NCBI RefSeq assembly: GCF_000716605.1
Contig: NZ_JNXE01000001.1
Location: 186,001-250,000, forward strand
Length of the DNA: 64,000 nt
Origin: Streptomyces sp. NRRL F-525
GTDB taxonomy: Bacteria > Actinomycetota > Actinomycetes > Streptomycetales > Streptomycetaceae
Direction of reading: 5' to 3'
Part shown: positions 42,022 to 51,007 of the stretch, in pieces
How the letters are laid out: each line of letters starts with the position of its first letter
Position numbering within the stretch: position 1 is the first letter of the stretch
Notes under the pieces: model-generated
The model's input: the letters and a program-made list of their open reading frames with translations, nothing else
What the model was told of the DNA's origin: nothing
Database searches by the model: none
Made by a program: the position numbers and the translations under genes

Positions 42022-44631
42022 GTGGCAGCCGAAGCCTCCGAAGCTCCCACCTCCGGGAACCTCACCATCGACCTCGGCACCGACACGGGCCCCTTCCACG
42101 GAGGCGCGAGCGGCACGCTCTACGGCCTGTACGGCGACGGCGTCCCCAGCCGCAACGCCGTCGAGGGCATGTACGTCCGCACGGTCTCCACCAAGGCCCA
42201 GGACGGCACCCAGCACCCGGGCGCCGACGCCCTGGAGATCCTGCGCCCCTTCGTCGAGGCGGGCGGCCGGGACGTCTACGTCTACATGACCGACATCTAC
42301 CGCGGCTTCCCCTACGAATGGCCCGGCGACACCGGAGCCGAACGCCTCGCCGACTTCACGGCCCGCGTCCGCCGCCAGGTCGACCAGGTGCTGACGCTCG
42401 GCACGTACAAGGCCCATGTCGTGTACGTCCCGTTCAACGAGCCCGAGGGCAACATGTTCGGCGAGGAGGAGTGGAGCTACGACCGCGTCTCCTGGCGGAC
42501 CGGCCCAGACCGCTACTTCACCGCTTGGCGTGACATCCACCGCCTGATCAGGGAACTCGACCCGGGCGCCCGCATCGCCGGCCCCAACACCTGCCTCCTG
42601 TACGACGAGGTGAGGGGCTTCCTGGAGTTCGCCAAGGCTGAGGACGTCCTGCCCGACGTCATCACCTGGCACGAGCTGACCACGCCCGACGAGATCCGCA
42701 CGAGCGTCGCCAAGTATCGTGCGCTGGAACGGGAGTTGGGCATCGGCCCGCTGCCCGTCAACATCAACGAGTACGCCCACAACTACCACTTGTCCGTCCC
42801 GGGTCAGATGATCCAGTGGATCGCCGCCATCGAGGAGTCCAAGGTCGACGCCGACATGGCGTACTGGAACATCGACGGCAACCTCAACGACTCGGTGGTG
42901 GAGGCCAACAAGGGCAATGGCCAGTGGTGGCTGTTCAACGCGTACGGGCAGTTCACGGGCGACACGGTCCAGGTCACCGCGCCCCATCCCAACGTCCAGT
43001 ACACGCTTCAGGGGGTCGCCATGCTCGACCGCGCCAAGCGGCAGGCGCGGGTACTGCTCGGCGGCGCGGGTGGGTCGGCGGACGTCGTGTTCGAGCGCGT
43101 CGACTCTGACATCTTCGGTACGACCGTCCACGCGCGGCTCTTTGAGATCCCCTGGACGGGTCAAGTCGGCGCCTCCGCGCAGCCGTTGAGGCTGGCTGAT
43201 CGCGAACACCCCGTGGTGGACGGCAAAGTGACGCTGCGTCTGACCGACCTGGAGGCTATGTCGGCCTACCAGGTGATGCTGTCCCCGGGCGGCAACGGAG
43301 CCGTAGCGCTGGCGCCTTCGGTCGGATGGCGGCGTTCGTACCAGGCGGAGGGCGCGGCCTACATCGGTGACGGTCACTCGCTGAACGGGCCCGAGGGGTC
43401 CCCGTCCGACGTCGACAGGTTCGCGGGCTCGACCGGTTACCACGTGGGCGGACTCCGCACCGGTTCCGACGGCGTGCTCGTCTTCTCCGTGGAGGTCCCG
43501 GAGGACGGGACGTACGACCTGCGTGTCTTCGCCAACTCCTACAACCTGGCCGACGCGGTGCGTGAGCAGGGTCCCACCAACGTCTTCCTTCGTGTGGATG
43601 GCGGTCACGCGCAGGAACTCCGGCTGCCGCTCGCCTACAAGTGGGCGGTGTGGGGCCACACCGACACCCGGGTCGAACTGACCGCCGGCGCGCACACGAT
43701 CACCCTCGCCGCGCAGGACCATGACCTCGGTGTCACGCGGGGCGACGCGGTCGTCGACCGGCTGGACCTCGCCCTGCGCGACGACCAGGTGACCGCGCCC
43801 GCTCTGTACGACGCGGAGTTCGCGGCCCTGGGCGGTGGGGCTCGCGTCGACTACGGGCAGGGTGGAGCGTCGGGGCCCGGTGTCGTCGTGCTGCCGCGGG
43901 GCGGTACCGCCACGTTCTGGGTGCATGCGGCGGAGGACGGCGAGGCTGTTGTGGGCGTCGATCTGATCGGCCCAGGGGAGGGCGAGTTGACGATCAACGG
44001 GGAGAACGTGGGGATGGTCGGCGGAGACGACATGAGGATTGTTGAACGATCCCCGGCTCCCCTGTTCCTCACGTCGGGCATCAACAAAGTCACCATCACC
44101 GCCACGTCGGACCAACTGGTCCTGGACCGCCTACAGGTAGGCGCTTCCCTCGGCCTCCTCCCCACCTCCACGCACCCGGCCGAGGAAGGCACCACGACCG
44201 GCAGCGCCCGGGTCACCGGCGTCCACACGTTCGCCACGGGCGGCAAGGCGGTCGACGGCATCGGTGGCGGCCCGGCGAACGCGCTCACGCTCACCGTGAC
44301 GGCGGAGCGGGCCGGCCGTCACGCGCTCACGATCCGCTACTCCAACGGCGAGCAGGCGCCCGCCACCCACTACAACCCGGACCCGGTCTGCCGCCACGCC
44401 GACATCTCGATCAACGGGTCGGTCCCACAGCGCGTGTTGTTCCCCACCACCTTCCACTTCAACAACTTCCACGACCTCTCCGTCCCCGTCACCCTCGACC
44501 AGGGCGCCAACACCCTCACCTTCACCGCCGACGAACTCCCGGACCACGACGGCCACTCCAGGAACCAGTACGGCCAACGCAGCGCGTACGCACCGGTGAT
44601 CGACACGGTGACGGTGACGCGGCTGGCCTGA
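42022..44631 (+). CDS. Glycoside hydrolase (clan A type) with beta-sandwich modules
   Basis: An 869-residue protein. Residues about 10-330 look like a (beta/alpha)8 glycosidase: VVYVPFNEPEGNMFG carries the N-E pair expected of the acid/base residue and PVNINEYAHNYHL the likely nucleophile, the pattern of clan GH-A enzymes, perhaps GH39-like. Residues about 330-430 form a beta domain. Two or three beta-sandwich modules of the CBM35/CBM6 kind follow (YQAEGAAYIGDGHSLNG; GGKAVDGIGGG...NALTLTV). No signal peptide is encoded from GTG 42022, although AAGGGA at 8 bases supports that start. The substrate is unknown. It stands alone behind its own promoter. Confidence 0.75.
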   Translation: MAAEASEAPTSGNLTIDLGTDTGPFHGGASGTLYGLYGDGVPSRNAVEGMYVRTVSTKAQDGTQHPGADALEILRPFVEAGGRDVYVYMTDIYRGFPYEWPGDTGAERLADFTARVRRQVDQVLTLGTYKAHVVYVPFNEPEGNMFGEEEWSYDRVSWRTGPDRYFTAWRDIHRLIRELDPGARIAGPNTCLLYDEVRGFLEFAKAEDVLPDVITWHELTTPDEIRTSVAKYRALERELGIGPLPVNINEYAHNYHLSVPGQMIQWIAAIEESKVDADMAYWNIDGNLNDSVVEANKGNGQWWLFNAYGQFTGDTVQVTAPHPNVQYTLQGVAMLDRAKRQARVLLGGAGGSADVVFERVDSDIFGTTVHARLFEIPWTGQVGASAQPLRLADREHPVVDGKVTLRLTDLEAMSAYQVMLSPGGNGAVALAPSVGWRRSYQAEGAAYIGDGHSLNGPEGSPSDVDRFAGSTGYHVGGLRTGSDGVLVFSVEVPEDGTYDLRVFANSYNLADAVREQGPTNVFLRVDGGHAQELRLPLAYKWAVWGHTDTRVELTAGAHTITLAAQDHDLGVTRGDAVVDRLDLALRDDQVTAPALYDAEFAALGGGARVDYGQGGASGPGVVVLPRGGTATFWVHAAEDGEAVVGVDLIGPGEGELTINGENVGMVGGDDMRIVERSPAPLFLTSGINKVTITATSDQLVLDRLQVGASLGLLPTSTHPAEEGTTTGSARVTGVHTFATGGKAVDGIGGGPANALTLTVTAERAGRHALTIRYSNGEQAPATHYNPDPVCRHADISINGSVPQRVLFPTTFHFNNFHDLSVPVTLDQGANTLTFTADELPDHDGHSRNQYGQRSAYAPVIDTVTVTRLA

Positions 44632-44653
44632 GGACGGGACGCGGGCGGGTGGC

Positions 44654-45421
44654 TCAGTGCCCCTCGTCGCCCGCCGCGTACACCCCGAACATCGCCCCCT
44701 GCGGATCCCGGAGCACCCCGATCCGCCGCACGTCCCCGATGGACGTCGGCTCCATCAGGACCGTGCCGCCCGCCTCCGTGGCCACGGCAGCGGTGGCGTC
44801 GACGTCGGCCACGGAGAAGTACGGCAGCCAGTGCGGGGGCACCTCCGGTGGGAACTTCGCGTCCATGGTCATCATCCCGCCGAAGTCGGCGCCGTCGATG
44901 CCCCATTGCGGGTAGTGCGCCGAGGGCCGGACGGTCCAGCCGAACACGGTCGTGTAGAAGCTCTCGGCCCGCTCGGGCGCCCGCGTCAGCAGTTCCACCC
45001 AGCCCAGCGCGCCGGGCGCGTTGAACAGCCCGGCGCCGGGGAAGGTCCGGGCCTGCCACATCTGGAACGCGGCGCCGCCCGGGTCGAGGGCGACGGCGAA
45101 GCGGCCGATGTCGAACACGTCGATCGGTTCCATGAGCAGGGTTCCGCCCGCCGCGCGCACCTGTTCCGCCGTCGCGTCGGAGTCCGTCACCGCGAACGAC
45201 ACGTTCCACGCGACCGGCTGCGACTCCTGGAACAGCGGTGTCAGCGCGGCGACCGCCGCGTCACCGATGTGCGCGACCGTGTAACCGCCCGCCTCCGGCC
45301 GGGGATCGGTCTCGGGACGCCAGCCGAACACGTCCGAGTAGAACCGCTTGGCCGCCTCCAGGTCACTGGTCCCGAGCTCGGTCCAGCAGGGCCCACCGGT
45401 CACCGGCCTGTCGAGCTTCAT
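44654..45421 (-). CDS. VOC-family protein with two glyoxalase-like domains
   Basis: A 255-residue protein made of two tandem vicinal-oxygen-chelate domains (WTELGTSDLEAAKRFYSDVF and WVELLTRAPERAESFYTTVF begin each half; each ends with a DP-x-GA-x-F strand). The family includes glyoxalases, dioxygenases and antibiotic-binding proteins. Metal-ligand positions are only partly recognisable. GGAAGGAA precedes the ATG. It converges with the glycoside hydrolase gene, stops 22 bp apart. The substrate cannot be given. Confidence 0.88.
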   Translation of the reverse strand: MKLDRPVTGGPCWTELGTSDLEAAKRFYSDVFGWRPETDPRPEAGGYTVAHIGDAAVAALTPLFQESQPVAWNVSFAVTDSDATAEQVRAAGGTLLMEPIDVFDIGRFAVALDPGGAAFQMWQARTFPGAGLFNAPGALGWVELLTRAPERAESFYTTVFGWTVRPSAHYPQWGIDGADFGGMMTMDAKFPPEVPPHWLPYFSVADVDATAAVATEAGGTVLMEPTSIGDVRRIGVLRDPQGAMFGVYAAGDEGH

Positions 45422-45519
45422 GGCGTTCCTTCCGCAGAAAGCTCCCCTCCCAGCACGCTAAGCCCGCGCCACGGCCCCGGCCATCCGGCACGGAAGAGGG
45501 CGCCCCGGCCGCCGTAGGC

Positions 45520-45912
45520 CTACATCCCCGGCCGGTACCTCAGCGGATGATCCTCCGGGACCTCGACCAGCACGATCTGTGTGCCGTCCGGGTCCGAGAT
45601 CCACATCTCGACCAGGCCCCAGGGTTCCTGCACCGGTGGCCGGACGATCTCAACGCCCTTCGCCCGCAGCTCCTCGTGCGCGGCGCCCGCGTCCGCGACC
45701 TGCAGCCACAGTTGTACGGCGGGGGAGGGCCGGGTGTCGGAACGGCCGGAGACCTCCAGGAAGCCGCCGCCGAGGAAGTAGACGGTTCCGCGTTCGACGC
45801 CCGTGCCGAACTCACGGTAGACGGGCAGGGCGAGTCGGTCGCCGTAGAAGACCCGGGAGCGTTCGGGATCGGTGGGGCGCAGCAGGACGCGGCTGCTCAG
45901 TACGTGCACCAT
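45520..45912 (-). CDS. VOC-family protein, single domain
   Basis: A 130-residue glyoxalase/bleomycin-resistance-fold protein (VHVLSSRVLLRPTDPERSR, YGDRLALPVYREFG, VEMWISDPDGTQIVLVEVP). ATG 45912 is chosen over an upstream ATG at 45987 because the intervening sequence has no family resemblance. On the minus strand TAGGCT ends 8 bases before this ATG, so the mRNA may be leaderless. It is divergent from the GNAT gene. Confidence 0.8.
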   Translation of the reverse strand: MVHVLSSRVLLRPTDPERSRVFYGDRLALPVYREFGTGVERGTVYFLGGGFLEVSGRSDTRPSPAVQLWLQVADAGAAHEELRAKGVEIVRPPVQEPWGLVEMWISDPDGTQIVLVEVPEDHPLRYRPGM

Positions 45913-45989
45913 GCGGCCGGAGCCTAGTCTCCGGGGCCGCGTTACCCTCGTCTCTGCCTGAGCCGCGCCCTGATCGGAGTTGTGCACCC

Positions 45990-46529
45990 ATGGACACCGC
46001 CGCCACCGGACCGACCTTCCGCGACGCCACCGACGCCGATGCGGACGCCCTCGTCGTGCTGATCGAGTCGGCCTACCGGGGGGACGACAGCCGGGCCGGC
46101 TGGACCACCGAGGCGGACATCCTCGAAGGGCAGCGGACCGATCCCGAGGGCGTGCTGGCGGTCATCAAGTCGCCCGACAGCCGGCTGCTCGTCGTCGAAC
46201 GTGACGGGCAGGTCGTCGCCTGTTGCCAGCTCGAACACCGGGGTGAGTACGCCTACTTCGGGATGTTCGCCGTCAGCCCGCAGCTCCAGGGCGGCGGTCT
46301 CGGCAAGGTGATCATCGCGGAGGCGGAGCGCACGGTCCGGGAGACCTGGGGTGTGCGGGAGATGCACATGACCGTGATCTCCGTACGGAACGACCTCATC
46401 GCCTGGTACGAGCGCCGCGGCTATCGCCGTACGGGCCGGATGACCCCGTTCCCGTACGGCGACGAGCGGTTCGGCATTCCGCAGCGCGACGACCTGCAGT
46501 TCGAGCTGCTGGTCAAGCAACTCGCTTGA
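45990..46529 (+). CDS. GNAT-family N-acetyltransferase
   Basis: A 179-residue acetyltransferase (FRDATDADADALVVLIESAY at the N-terminus; acetyl-CoA loop FAVSPQLQGGGLGKVIIAEA; late motif NDLIAWYERRGYRRTG). The C-terminal PFPYGDERFGIPQRDDLQF is typical of a subfamily acting on small amines, but the target is unknown. ATG 45990 has CGGAG 10 bases upstream. It is divergent from the single-domain VOC gene and converges with the phosphodiesterase gene. Confidence 0.88.
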   Translation: MDTAATGPTFRDATDADADALVVLIESAYRGDDSRAGWTTEADILEGQRTDPEGVLAVIKSPDSRLLVVERDGQVVACCQLEHRGEYAYFGMFAVSPQLQGGGLGKVIIAEAERTVRETWGVREMHMTVISVRNDLIAWYERRGYRRTGRMTPFPYGDERFGIPQRDDLQFELLVKQLA

Positions 46530-46550
46530 TTCCTACGGCCGTTGGGCCCG

Positions 46551-47234
46551 CTATGCCGTGAAGCGGCCCGTTCGTTTGATCTCCGGGTAGTCGGTGGTCG
46601 CGCCGTCCAGGCCCAGGGCGCGGACGAGCCGCAGCTGGTCCTGTGTGTTCACCACCCAGCCGATGATCCTCAAGTCCGCCTTGCGGGCCGCCTCGACGAC
46701 CTCCAGGGTCAGCCTGCGGATGTTGAGGCAGACCGTTTCGGCACCGGCCTCGGTGGCGCGCTCCACCACGTCGGGGCCGAAGCGGCTGGCGATCAGCGCG
46801 GTTCGTACGCCGGGTACCAGGCGGGCGATCTCGGCGATCGCCTCGTCGTGGAACGAGGACACCTCGATCCGCTCGACCAGGTTGCGGCGGTGCATGACCT
46901 CGGCCAGTGCGCGTGCCGCCGCCAGGTCCTTGATCTCGGCCTGGACGGGCGACTTGACCGCGTCCAGGACCTCGTCGAAGGTCGGGACGCGCTCGCCGCG
47001 GCCCGCGTCCAGGGTGCGCAGCTCGCCGAGGGTCCGCTCGGCGATCGGGCCGGTCCCGTCGGTCGTACGGTCCACGTCGGCGTCGTGCATGACGACGAGC
47101 GCGCCGTCCTTGCTCAGATGCAGATCGAGTTCGATGACATCGAGGCCGGCCTGCTCGGCGGCGACGAAGGAACGGAGAGTGTTCTCGGGTTCGAGACCCA
47201 TGACTCCGCGGTGACCGATGGTAAGGAAGTTCAA
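46551..47234 (-). CDS. Glycerophosphodiester phosphodiesterase
   Basis: A 227-residue TIM-barrel phosphodiesterase of the GDPD (UgpQ-like) type. GHRG, PENTLRSF, ELDLHLSKDG and the catalytic HD in VVMHDADVDRTTDG are intact, as are the lysine strand QAEIKDL and WVVNTQDQL. It hydrolyses glycerophosphodiesters to glycerol-3-phosphate and an alcohol. No signal peptide is present. The start is TTG at 47234 with GGAAGCGAG upstream; the next methionine would remove the GHRG strand. A possible -10 (TAGGCT on the minus strand, 47322-47317) lies 83 bases upstream. Confidence 0.9.
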   Translation of the reverse strand: MNFLTIGHRGVMGLEPENTLRSFVAAEQAGLDVIELDLHLSKDGALVVMHDADVDRTTDGTGPIAERTLGELRTLDAGRGERVPTFDEVLDAVKSPVQAEIKDLAAARALAEVMHRRNLVERIEVSSFHDEAIAEIARLVPGVRTALIASRFGPDVVERATEAGAETVCLNIRRLTLEVVEAARKADLRIIGWVVNTQDQLRLVRALGLDGATTDYPEIKRTGRFTA

Positions 47235-47660
47235 GGTTCAACTCGCTTCCGTCGACGGCGGCTCGGCACGCGCGCGTGGGCGCGGCCGGACACCGGCGTC
47301 CACGCGGCAGAGCCGCAGCCTAATGGCCGGGCCCGGCGTTGTACCCGTGCGTACACGGGGGATTGGGGGCGACGGCCGGGGTGTACCTGGAGCGTACTGC
47401 GCGCCGCCGTCACCCGGCCGTGGGCGAGTCCGGCGGGCATTGACCGAAACCGGCCGTCGGCGGTCCTCGGTGGGCCTTGATCGCGGGCGCCGACCCGCCT
47501 ACCCCACCGCAGCGGAAGTAATCGCCTTCTTTGTGTCCGGCAGGAAAAAGAGCGGTGACGGACAAGAGGCGCAGGATAATTTGCGGAGCCTTGCCTTGCT
47601 AGAGGAAACCCCGAACGCATACGGTGTCCATACGCGAGGTTCTCCCGTGGAGGATGGGAC
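47235..47660. other. 426-bp intergenic region, divergent promoters
   Basis: No gene is supported here. The left part holds a candidate -10 for the phosphodiesterase gene (47317-47322). CCCGTG-CGTA-CACGGG near 47347 is a small hairpin without a T-run. The right part is noticeably less GC-rich (from about 47515). TTGCTA (47596-47601), 18 bases and TACGGT (47620-47625) may be the promoter of the DUF6421 gene, with a leader of about 30 bases ending in GGAGGATGGGAC. Confidence 0.6.
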
Positions 47661-49058
47661 ATGACGGAAATTCTTGTGCAGGTGGGTTTTGAGGAGCGGC
47701 TTCCTCCCGTGACCACGGTGGTGGAGCATCCGGCATGGCCCGTGCTCAAGGATGCCGTGGAGCAGATCCGGCCATGGCAGTCGAAGGACGGATCGATCGA
47801 CTTCGCGGCCGAGGGCGCCCCGGGCCGCACGGAGGCCGAGTCCGCCGTGCGCCGCGTGACGGGCGCCGTCGAGGAGCTCTCCCCGCTGCTCCCGCACGAC
47901 GCGGCCTACCACGCCGCACTGGTCAGGGATCTCGGGCAGTGGGCCGCCGACGGCTTCCAGGTGCCCGACTTCCTCGACTCCCTGCTGGCCTTCCAGCCCG
48001 CCGCGAACCGCCGGGACGGACTCCAGCACCTGGTCGTCTTCCCGATGTACACGCAGAACGGGAACCCGGACCGCAACCTCGAAGCGGTCGTCCTGCGCAT
48101 GGTCTGGCCCGACTGGCTGGCCGAGCTGGAGGCGACCCGCTACGACAACCCGCTGTTCTGCGGCATCACCTTCGAGGACTTCACGTCCGGCTACGACACC
48201 AACTCGGCCGTGCTCTTCCCGGAGACCATCGCCGTACGCCAGGCGCCGGAACGGTTCTCCTGGGGTGGCATCTTCTGCGACCGCGAGGCCGCACGCTTCC
48301 GCCGGGTCACCGAGGCCGCCGTGGACATCCTCGGCATGGAACTGCCCGAGGACATCGCCACGATGGTCGACGACCAGAAGCGCTGCGAGGAGGCCTTCGT
48401 CCTGTGGGACATGGTCCACGACCGCACCCACAGCCACGGCGACCTCCCCTTCGACCCGTTCATGATCAAGCAGCGCCAGCCGTTCTGGATGTACGGCCTC
48501 GAAGAGCTGCGCTGCGACCTCACCGCCTTCAAGGAGGCCGTGAAGCTGGAGGCCGACGGCGTCCCGCAGGCCCGTGACGTGCAGTACGCGGTCCTCTGCG
48601 ACCGCATGTTCCGCTTCCCGGTCACCGGCGAGCGCGTCCGCAACTACGACGGACTCGGCGGCCAGCTCCTCTTCGCCTACCTGCACAAGCACGACGTCGT
48701 CCGCTGGACCGACAACAAGCTGCACATCGACTGGCAGCGCGCCCCCGAGGTCACCAACCAACTGTGCGCCGAGATCGAGGACCTCTACCGCGCGGGCATC
48801 GACCGCCCGAAGCTCGTCCACTGGTTCAAGGCCTACGACCTGGTCGCGACCTACCTCGCCCCGCACCCGGGCTCCAAGTGGGCCAAGGGCCCCGACGCCC
48901 TGGACCTGAGCCTGCCGCCGCGGAAACTCGTGGATGACGTGCTTCCGGACGAGTTTCCGCTGAGCATGTTCTATGAGGCACTCTCCAAGAAGCTCAAGAA
49001 CGTGATCGCCTCGACCAAGGGCATCACGGCGGAGAGCGCCGAGCGGATCGCCGCGTGA
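47661..49058 (+). CDS. DUF6421 family protein, possible metal-dependent hydrolase
   Basis: A 465-residue cytosolic protein of an uncharacterised actinobacterial family that I recognise as DUF6421. A histidine cluster, H253-D-R-T-H257-S-H259-G, is followed about 22 residues later by EELRCDL (E281, E282, R284, D286). HxxxH plus EE-x-R-x-D recalls the zinc site of M49 dipeptidyl peptidases (HE-x2-GH and EE-x-R-A-E/D), but the match is only of pattern. Three well-preserved aromatic-rich stretches surround it (FCGITFEDFTSGYD, FMIKQRQPFWMYG, HKHDVVRWTDNKLHIDW). It heads a tight cluster with an SDR and an aldolase. GGAGGATGGGAC precedes the ATG. Confidence 0.8.
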   Translation: MTEILVQVGFEERLPPVTTVVEHPAWPVLKDAVEQIRPWQSKDGSIDFAAEGAPGRTEAESAVRRVTGAVEELSPLLPHDAAYHAALVRDLGQWAADGFQVPDFLDSLLAFQPAANRRDGLQHLVVFPMYTQNGNPDRNLEAVVLRMVWPDWLAELEATRYDNPLFCGITFEDFTSGYDTNSAVLFPETIAVRQAPERFSWGGIFCDREAARFRRVTEAAVDILGMELPEDIATMVDDQKRCEEAFVLWDMVHDRTHSHGDLPFDPFMIKQRQPFWMYGLEELRCDLTAFKEAVKLEADGVPQARDVQYAVLCDRMFRFPVTGERVRNYDGLGGQLLFAYLHKHDVVRWTDNKLHIDWQRAPEVTNQLCAEIEDLYRAGIDRPKLVHWFKAYDLVATYLAPHPGSKWAKGPDALDLSLPPRKLVDDVLPDEFPLSMFYEALSKKLKNVIASTKGITAESAERIAA

Positions 49059-49096
49059 GCGACCGCAGCACCGAAGTGGCTCAGGAGGCGAGGACC

Positions 49097-49843
49097 ATGG
49101 GGAACGGGGCGCTCAACGGCGCGGTGATCGCGGTGGCGGGAGCGGGCGGGCCCGCCGGCCGTGCCGTGCTGCTGCGGCTGGCCGAGGCCGGCGCGACCGT
49201 CGTCGGCGCGGACGCGCATCCCGAACGCCTGGCGGAGGCCGTGGACGCGGCCCGCTACGCGCACGGCGGCGCGACCGTCGTGGGGGACACCGTCGACCTG
49301 CTCGACCCGCAGGCGACCCGCGACTGGGCCGAGCACATCGAGAAGGACTTCGGCCGCGTCGACGGCCTGGTCCACCTCGTCGGCGGCTGGCGCGGCAGCT
49401 CGTCCTTCACCGACACCGACCTCGCCGACTGGGACCTGCTGGAGAAACTCCTCATCCGCACGGTCCAGCACACCTCCCTGGCCTTCTACGACGGCCTGGA
49501 GCGCAGCGACCGCGGGCGCTATCTGCTGATCAGCGCGGCGGGCGCGAGCAAGCCCACCGCCGGCAACGCGGCGTACTCCGCCTCGAAGGCAGCCGCCGAG
49601 GCCTGGACCCTCGCGATGGCCGACGGCTACCGCAAGGCAGGCGGCGAGGACGGGCCCAGCTCCGCGGCCGCCGTCATGGTGGTCAAGGCGCTGGTGCACG
49701 ACGCGATGCGCGCCGAGCGACCCAACGCGAAGTTCGCGGGCTTCACCGACGTCAAGGACCTCGCCGAGGCCATCGCCGGCGTCTGGGACAAGCCCGCCAC
49801 CGAAGTGAACGGAAACCGTCTGTGGCTGACCGAGAAGCCGTGA
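49097..49843 (+). CDS. SDR-family NAD(P)-dependent oxidoreductase
   Basis: A 248-residue short-chain dehydrogenase. The nucleotide loop is a variant (AGAGGPAGRAVLLRLAEAG), with the catalytic serine in LLISAAGAS and YSASK (Tyr and Lys) intact. ATG 49097 has AGGAGG 8 bases upstream. A GTG at 49055 overlaps the DUF6421 stop by GTGA and would add 14 residues; either gives translational coupling or close spacing. Its C-terminal part (FTDVKDLAEAIAGVWD) is typical of SDRs that control NAD-linked sugar or polyol oxidation. The substrate is unknown; the neighbours suggest a beta-hydroxy amino acid or related carbonyl. Confidence 0.88.
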   Translation: MGNGALNGAVIAVAGAGGPAGRAVLLRLAEAGATVVGADAHPERLAEAVDAARYAHGGATVVGDTVDLLDPQATRDWAEHIEKDFGRVDGLVHLVGGWRGSSSFTDTDLADWDLLEKLLIRTVQHTSLAFYDGLERSDRGRYLLISAAGASKPTAGNAAYSASKAAAEAWTLAMADGYRKAGGEDGPSSAAAVMVVKALVHDAMRAERPNAKFAGFTDVKDLAEAIAGVWDKPATEVNGNRLWLTEKP

Positions 49844-50910
49844 ACCCTCCGAAGACCGACGCCCGTCGCCACCACGACCCGGAGATCCGCGGCTTCGCCA
49901 GCGACAACTACGCCGGCGCCCACCCCGAGGTGCTCGCCGCCCTCGCCCTCGCCAACGGCGGCCACCAGGTCGCCTACGGCGAGGACGACTACACGGCGAA
50001 CCTCCAGGGCGTCATCCGCAGCCACTTCGGCGCCACGGCCGAGGCCTTCCCGGTCTTCAACGGCACCGGCGCCAACGTCGTCGCCCTCCAGGCCGTCACC
50101 GACCGCTGGGGCGCGGTGATCTGCGCCGAGAGCGCGCACATCAACGTCGACGAGGGCGGCGCCCCCGAGCGCATGGGCGGCCTGAAACTCCTCACGGTCC
50201 CGACCCCCGACGGCAAGCTCACGCCCGAACTGATCGACAAGCAGGCCTACGGCTGGGACGACGAGCACCGCGCGATGCCGCAGGTCGTCTCGATCACCCA
50301 GAGCACCGAACTGGGCACCCTGTACACGCCCGACGAGATCCGCGTGATCTGCGACCACGCCCACGCGCACGGCATGAAGGTCCATCTCGACGGTTCCCGG
50401 ATAGCCAACGCGGCGGCCTCACTCGACGTCCCCATGCGGACGTTCACGAACGCGGTCGGCGTCGACCTCCTCTCCCTGGGCGGGACGAAGAACGGCGCGA
50501 TCTTCGGCGAGGCGGTCGTCGTCATCAACCAGGACGCCGTCAGCCACATGAAGCACCTGCGCAAGCTATCCATGCAGCTCGCCTCCAAGATGCGCTTCGT
50601 CTCCGTGCAGTTGGAGGCCCTGTTCGCCAAGGACCTGTGGCTGCGCAACGCCCGCCACGCCAACGAGATGGCCCAGCGCCTCGCCGAGGGCGTGCGCGCG
50701 GTGCACGGCGTGGAGATCCTCTACCCGGTACAGGCCAACGGTGTCTTCGCCCGCCTCCCGCACGACGTGAGCGAACGCCTGCAGAAGCGCTTCCGCTTCT
50801 ACTTCTGGGACGAGGCCGCCGGCGACGTCCGCTGGATGTGCGGCTTCGACACCACCGAGGACGATGTGGACGCGTTCCTGGCGGCGCTCAAGGAGGAGAT
50901 GGCCCGCTGA
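49840..50910 (+). CDS. Low-specificity threonine aldolase-type PLP enzyme
   Basis: A 356-residue fold-type I PLP enzyme of the beta-eliminating lyase/threonine aldolase family. The cofactor lysine is K217 in LSLGGTKNGAIFG; HLDGSRIANAA holds the PLP aspartate and FNGTGANVVALQA the phosphate loop. Such enzymes split L-threonine or allo-threonine to glycine and acetaldehyde, or act on other beta-hydroxy amino acids. GTG 49840 overlaps the SDR stop (GTGA); a GTG at 49822 is an alternative. It is the third gene of the DUF6421 cluster. A 7-bp palindrome (CCGACTC-G-GAGTCGG, 50916-50930) follows the stop. Confidence 0.9.
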   Translation: MNPPKTDARRHHDPEIRGFASDNYAGAHPEVLAALALANGGHQVAYGEDDYTANLQGVIRSHFGATAEAFPVFNGTGANVVALQAVTDRWGAVICAESAHINVDEGGAPERMGGLKLLTVPTPDGKLTPELIDKQAYGWDDEHRAMPQVVSITQSTELGTLYTPDEIRVICDHAHAHGMKVHLDGSRIANAAASLDVPMRTFTNAVGVDLLSLGGTKNGAIFGEAVVVINQDAVSHMKHLRKLSMQLASKMRFVSVQLEALFAKDLWLRNARHANEMAQRLAEGVRAVHGVEILYPVQANGVFARLPHDVSERLQKRFRFYFWDEAAGDVRWMCGFDTTEDDVDAFLAALKEEMAR

Positions 50911-50969
50911 GTCTGCCGACTCGGAGTCGGATGGCTTTGTGCATAGGTATGCGTTCGCCTGAAAAGTCA

Positions 50970-50999
50970 TTGACTCTCGGGTGATCGCTTTCCTATGCT
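50970..50999 (+). promoter_or_regulatory. Leaderless promoter of the transglutaminase-like gene
   Basis: TTGACT (50970-50975), an 18-base spacer and TATGCT (50994-50999) closely fit the HrdB consensus. The -10 ends 8 bases before the ATG at 51008, and no ribosome binding site is present, so transcription should begin at or next to the start codon. Confidence 0.8.
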
Positions 51000-51007
51000 C
51001 TGCGGTC

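Noticed and set aside
47218..47664. A 148-codon plus-strand frame in the intergenic region
   Set aside because: No start signal, Arg-rich without motifs, and it crosses two likely promoters and the ribosome binding site of the DUF6421 gene.
50916..50930. CCGACTC-G-GAGTCGG as an intrinsic terminator
   Set aside because: The single-base loop cannot form a normal hairpin. It may be a protein site, but nothing supports one.
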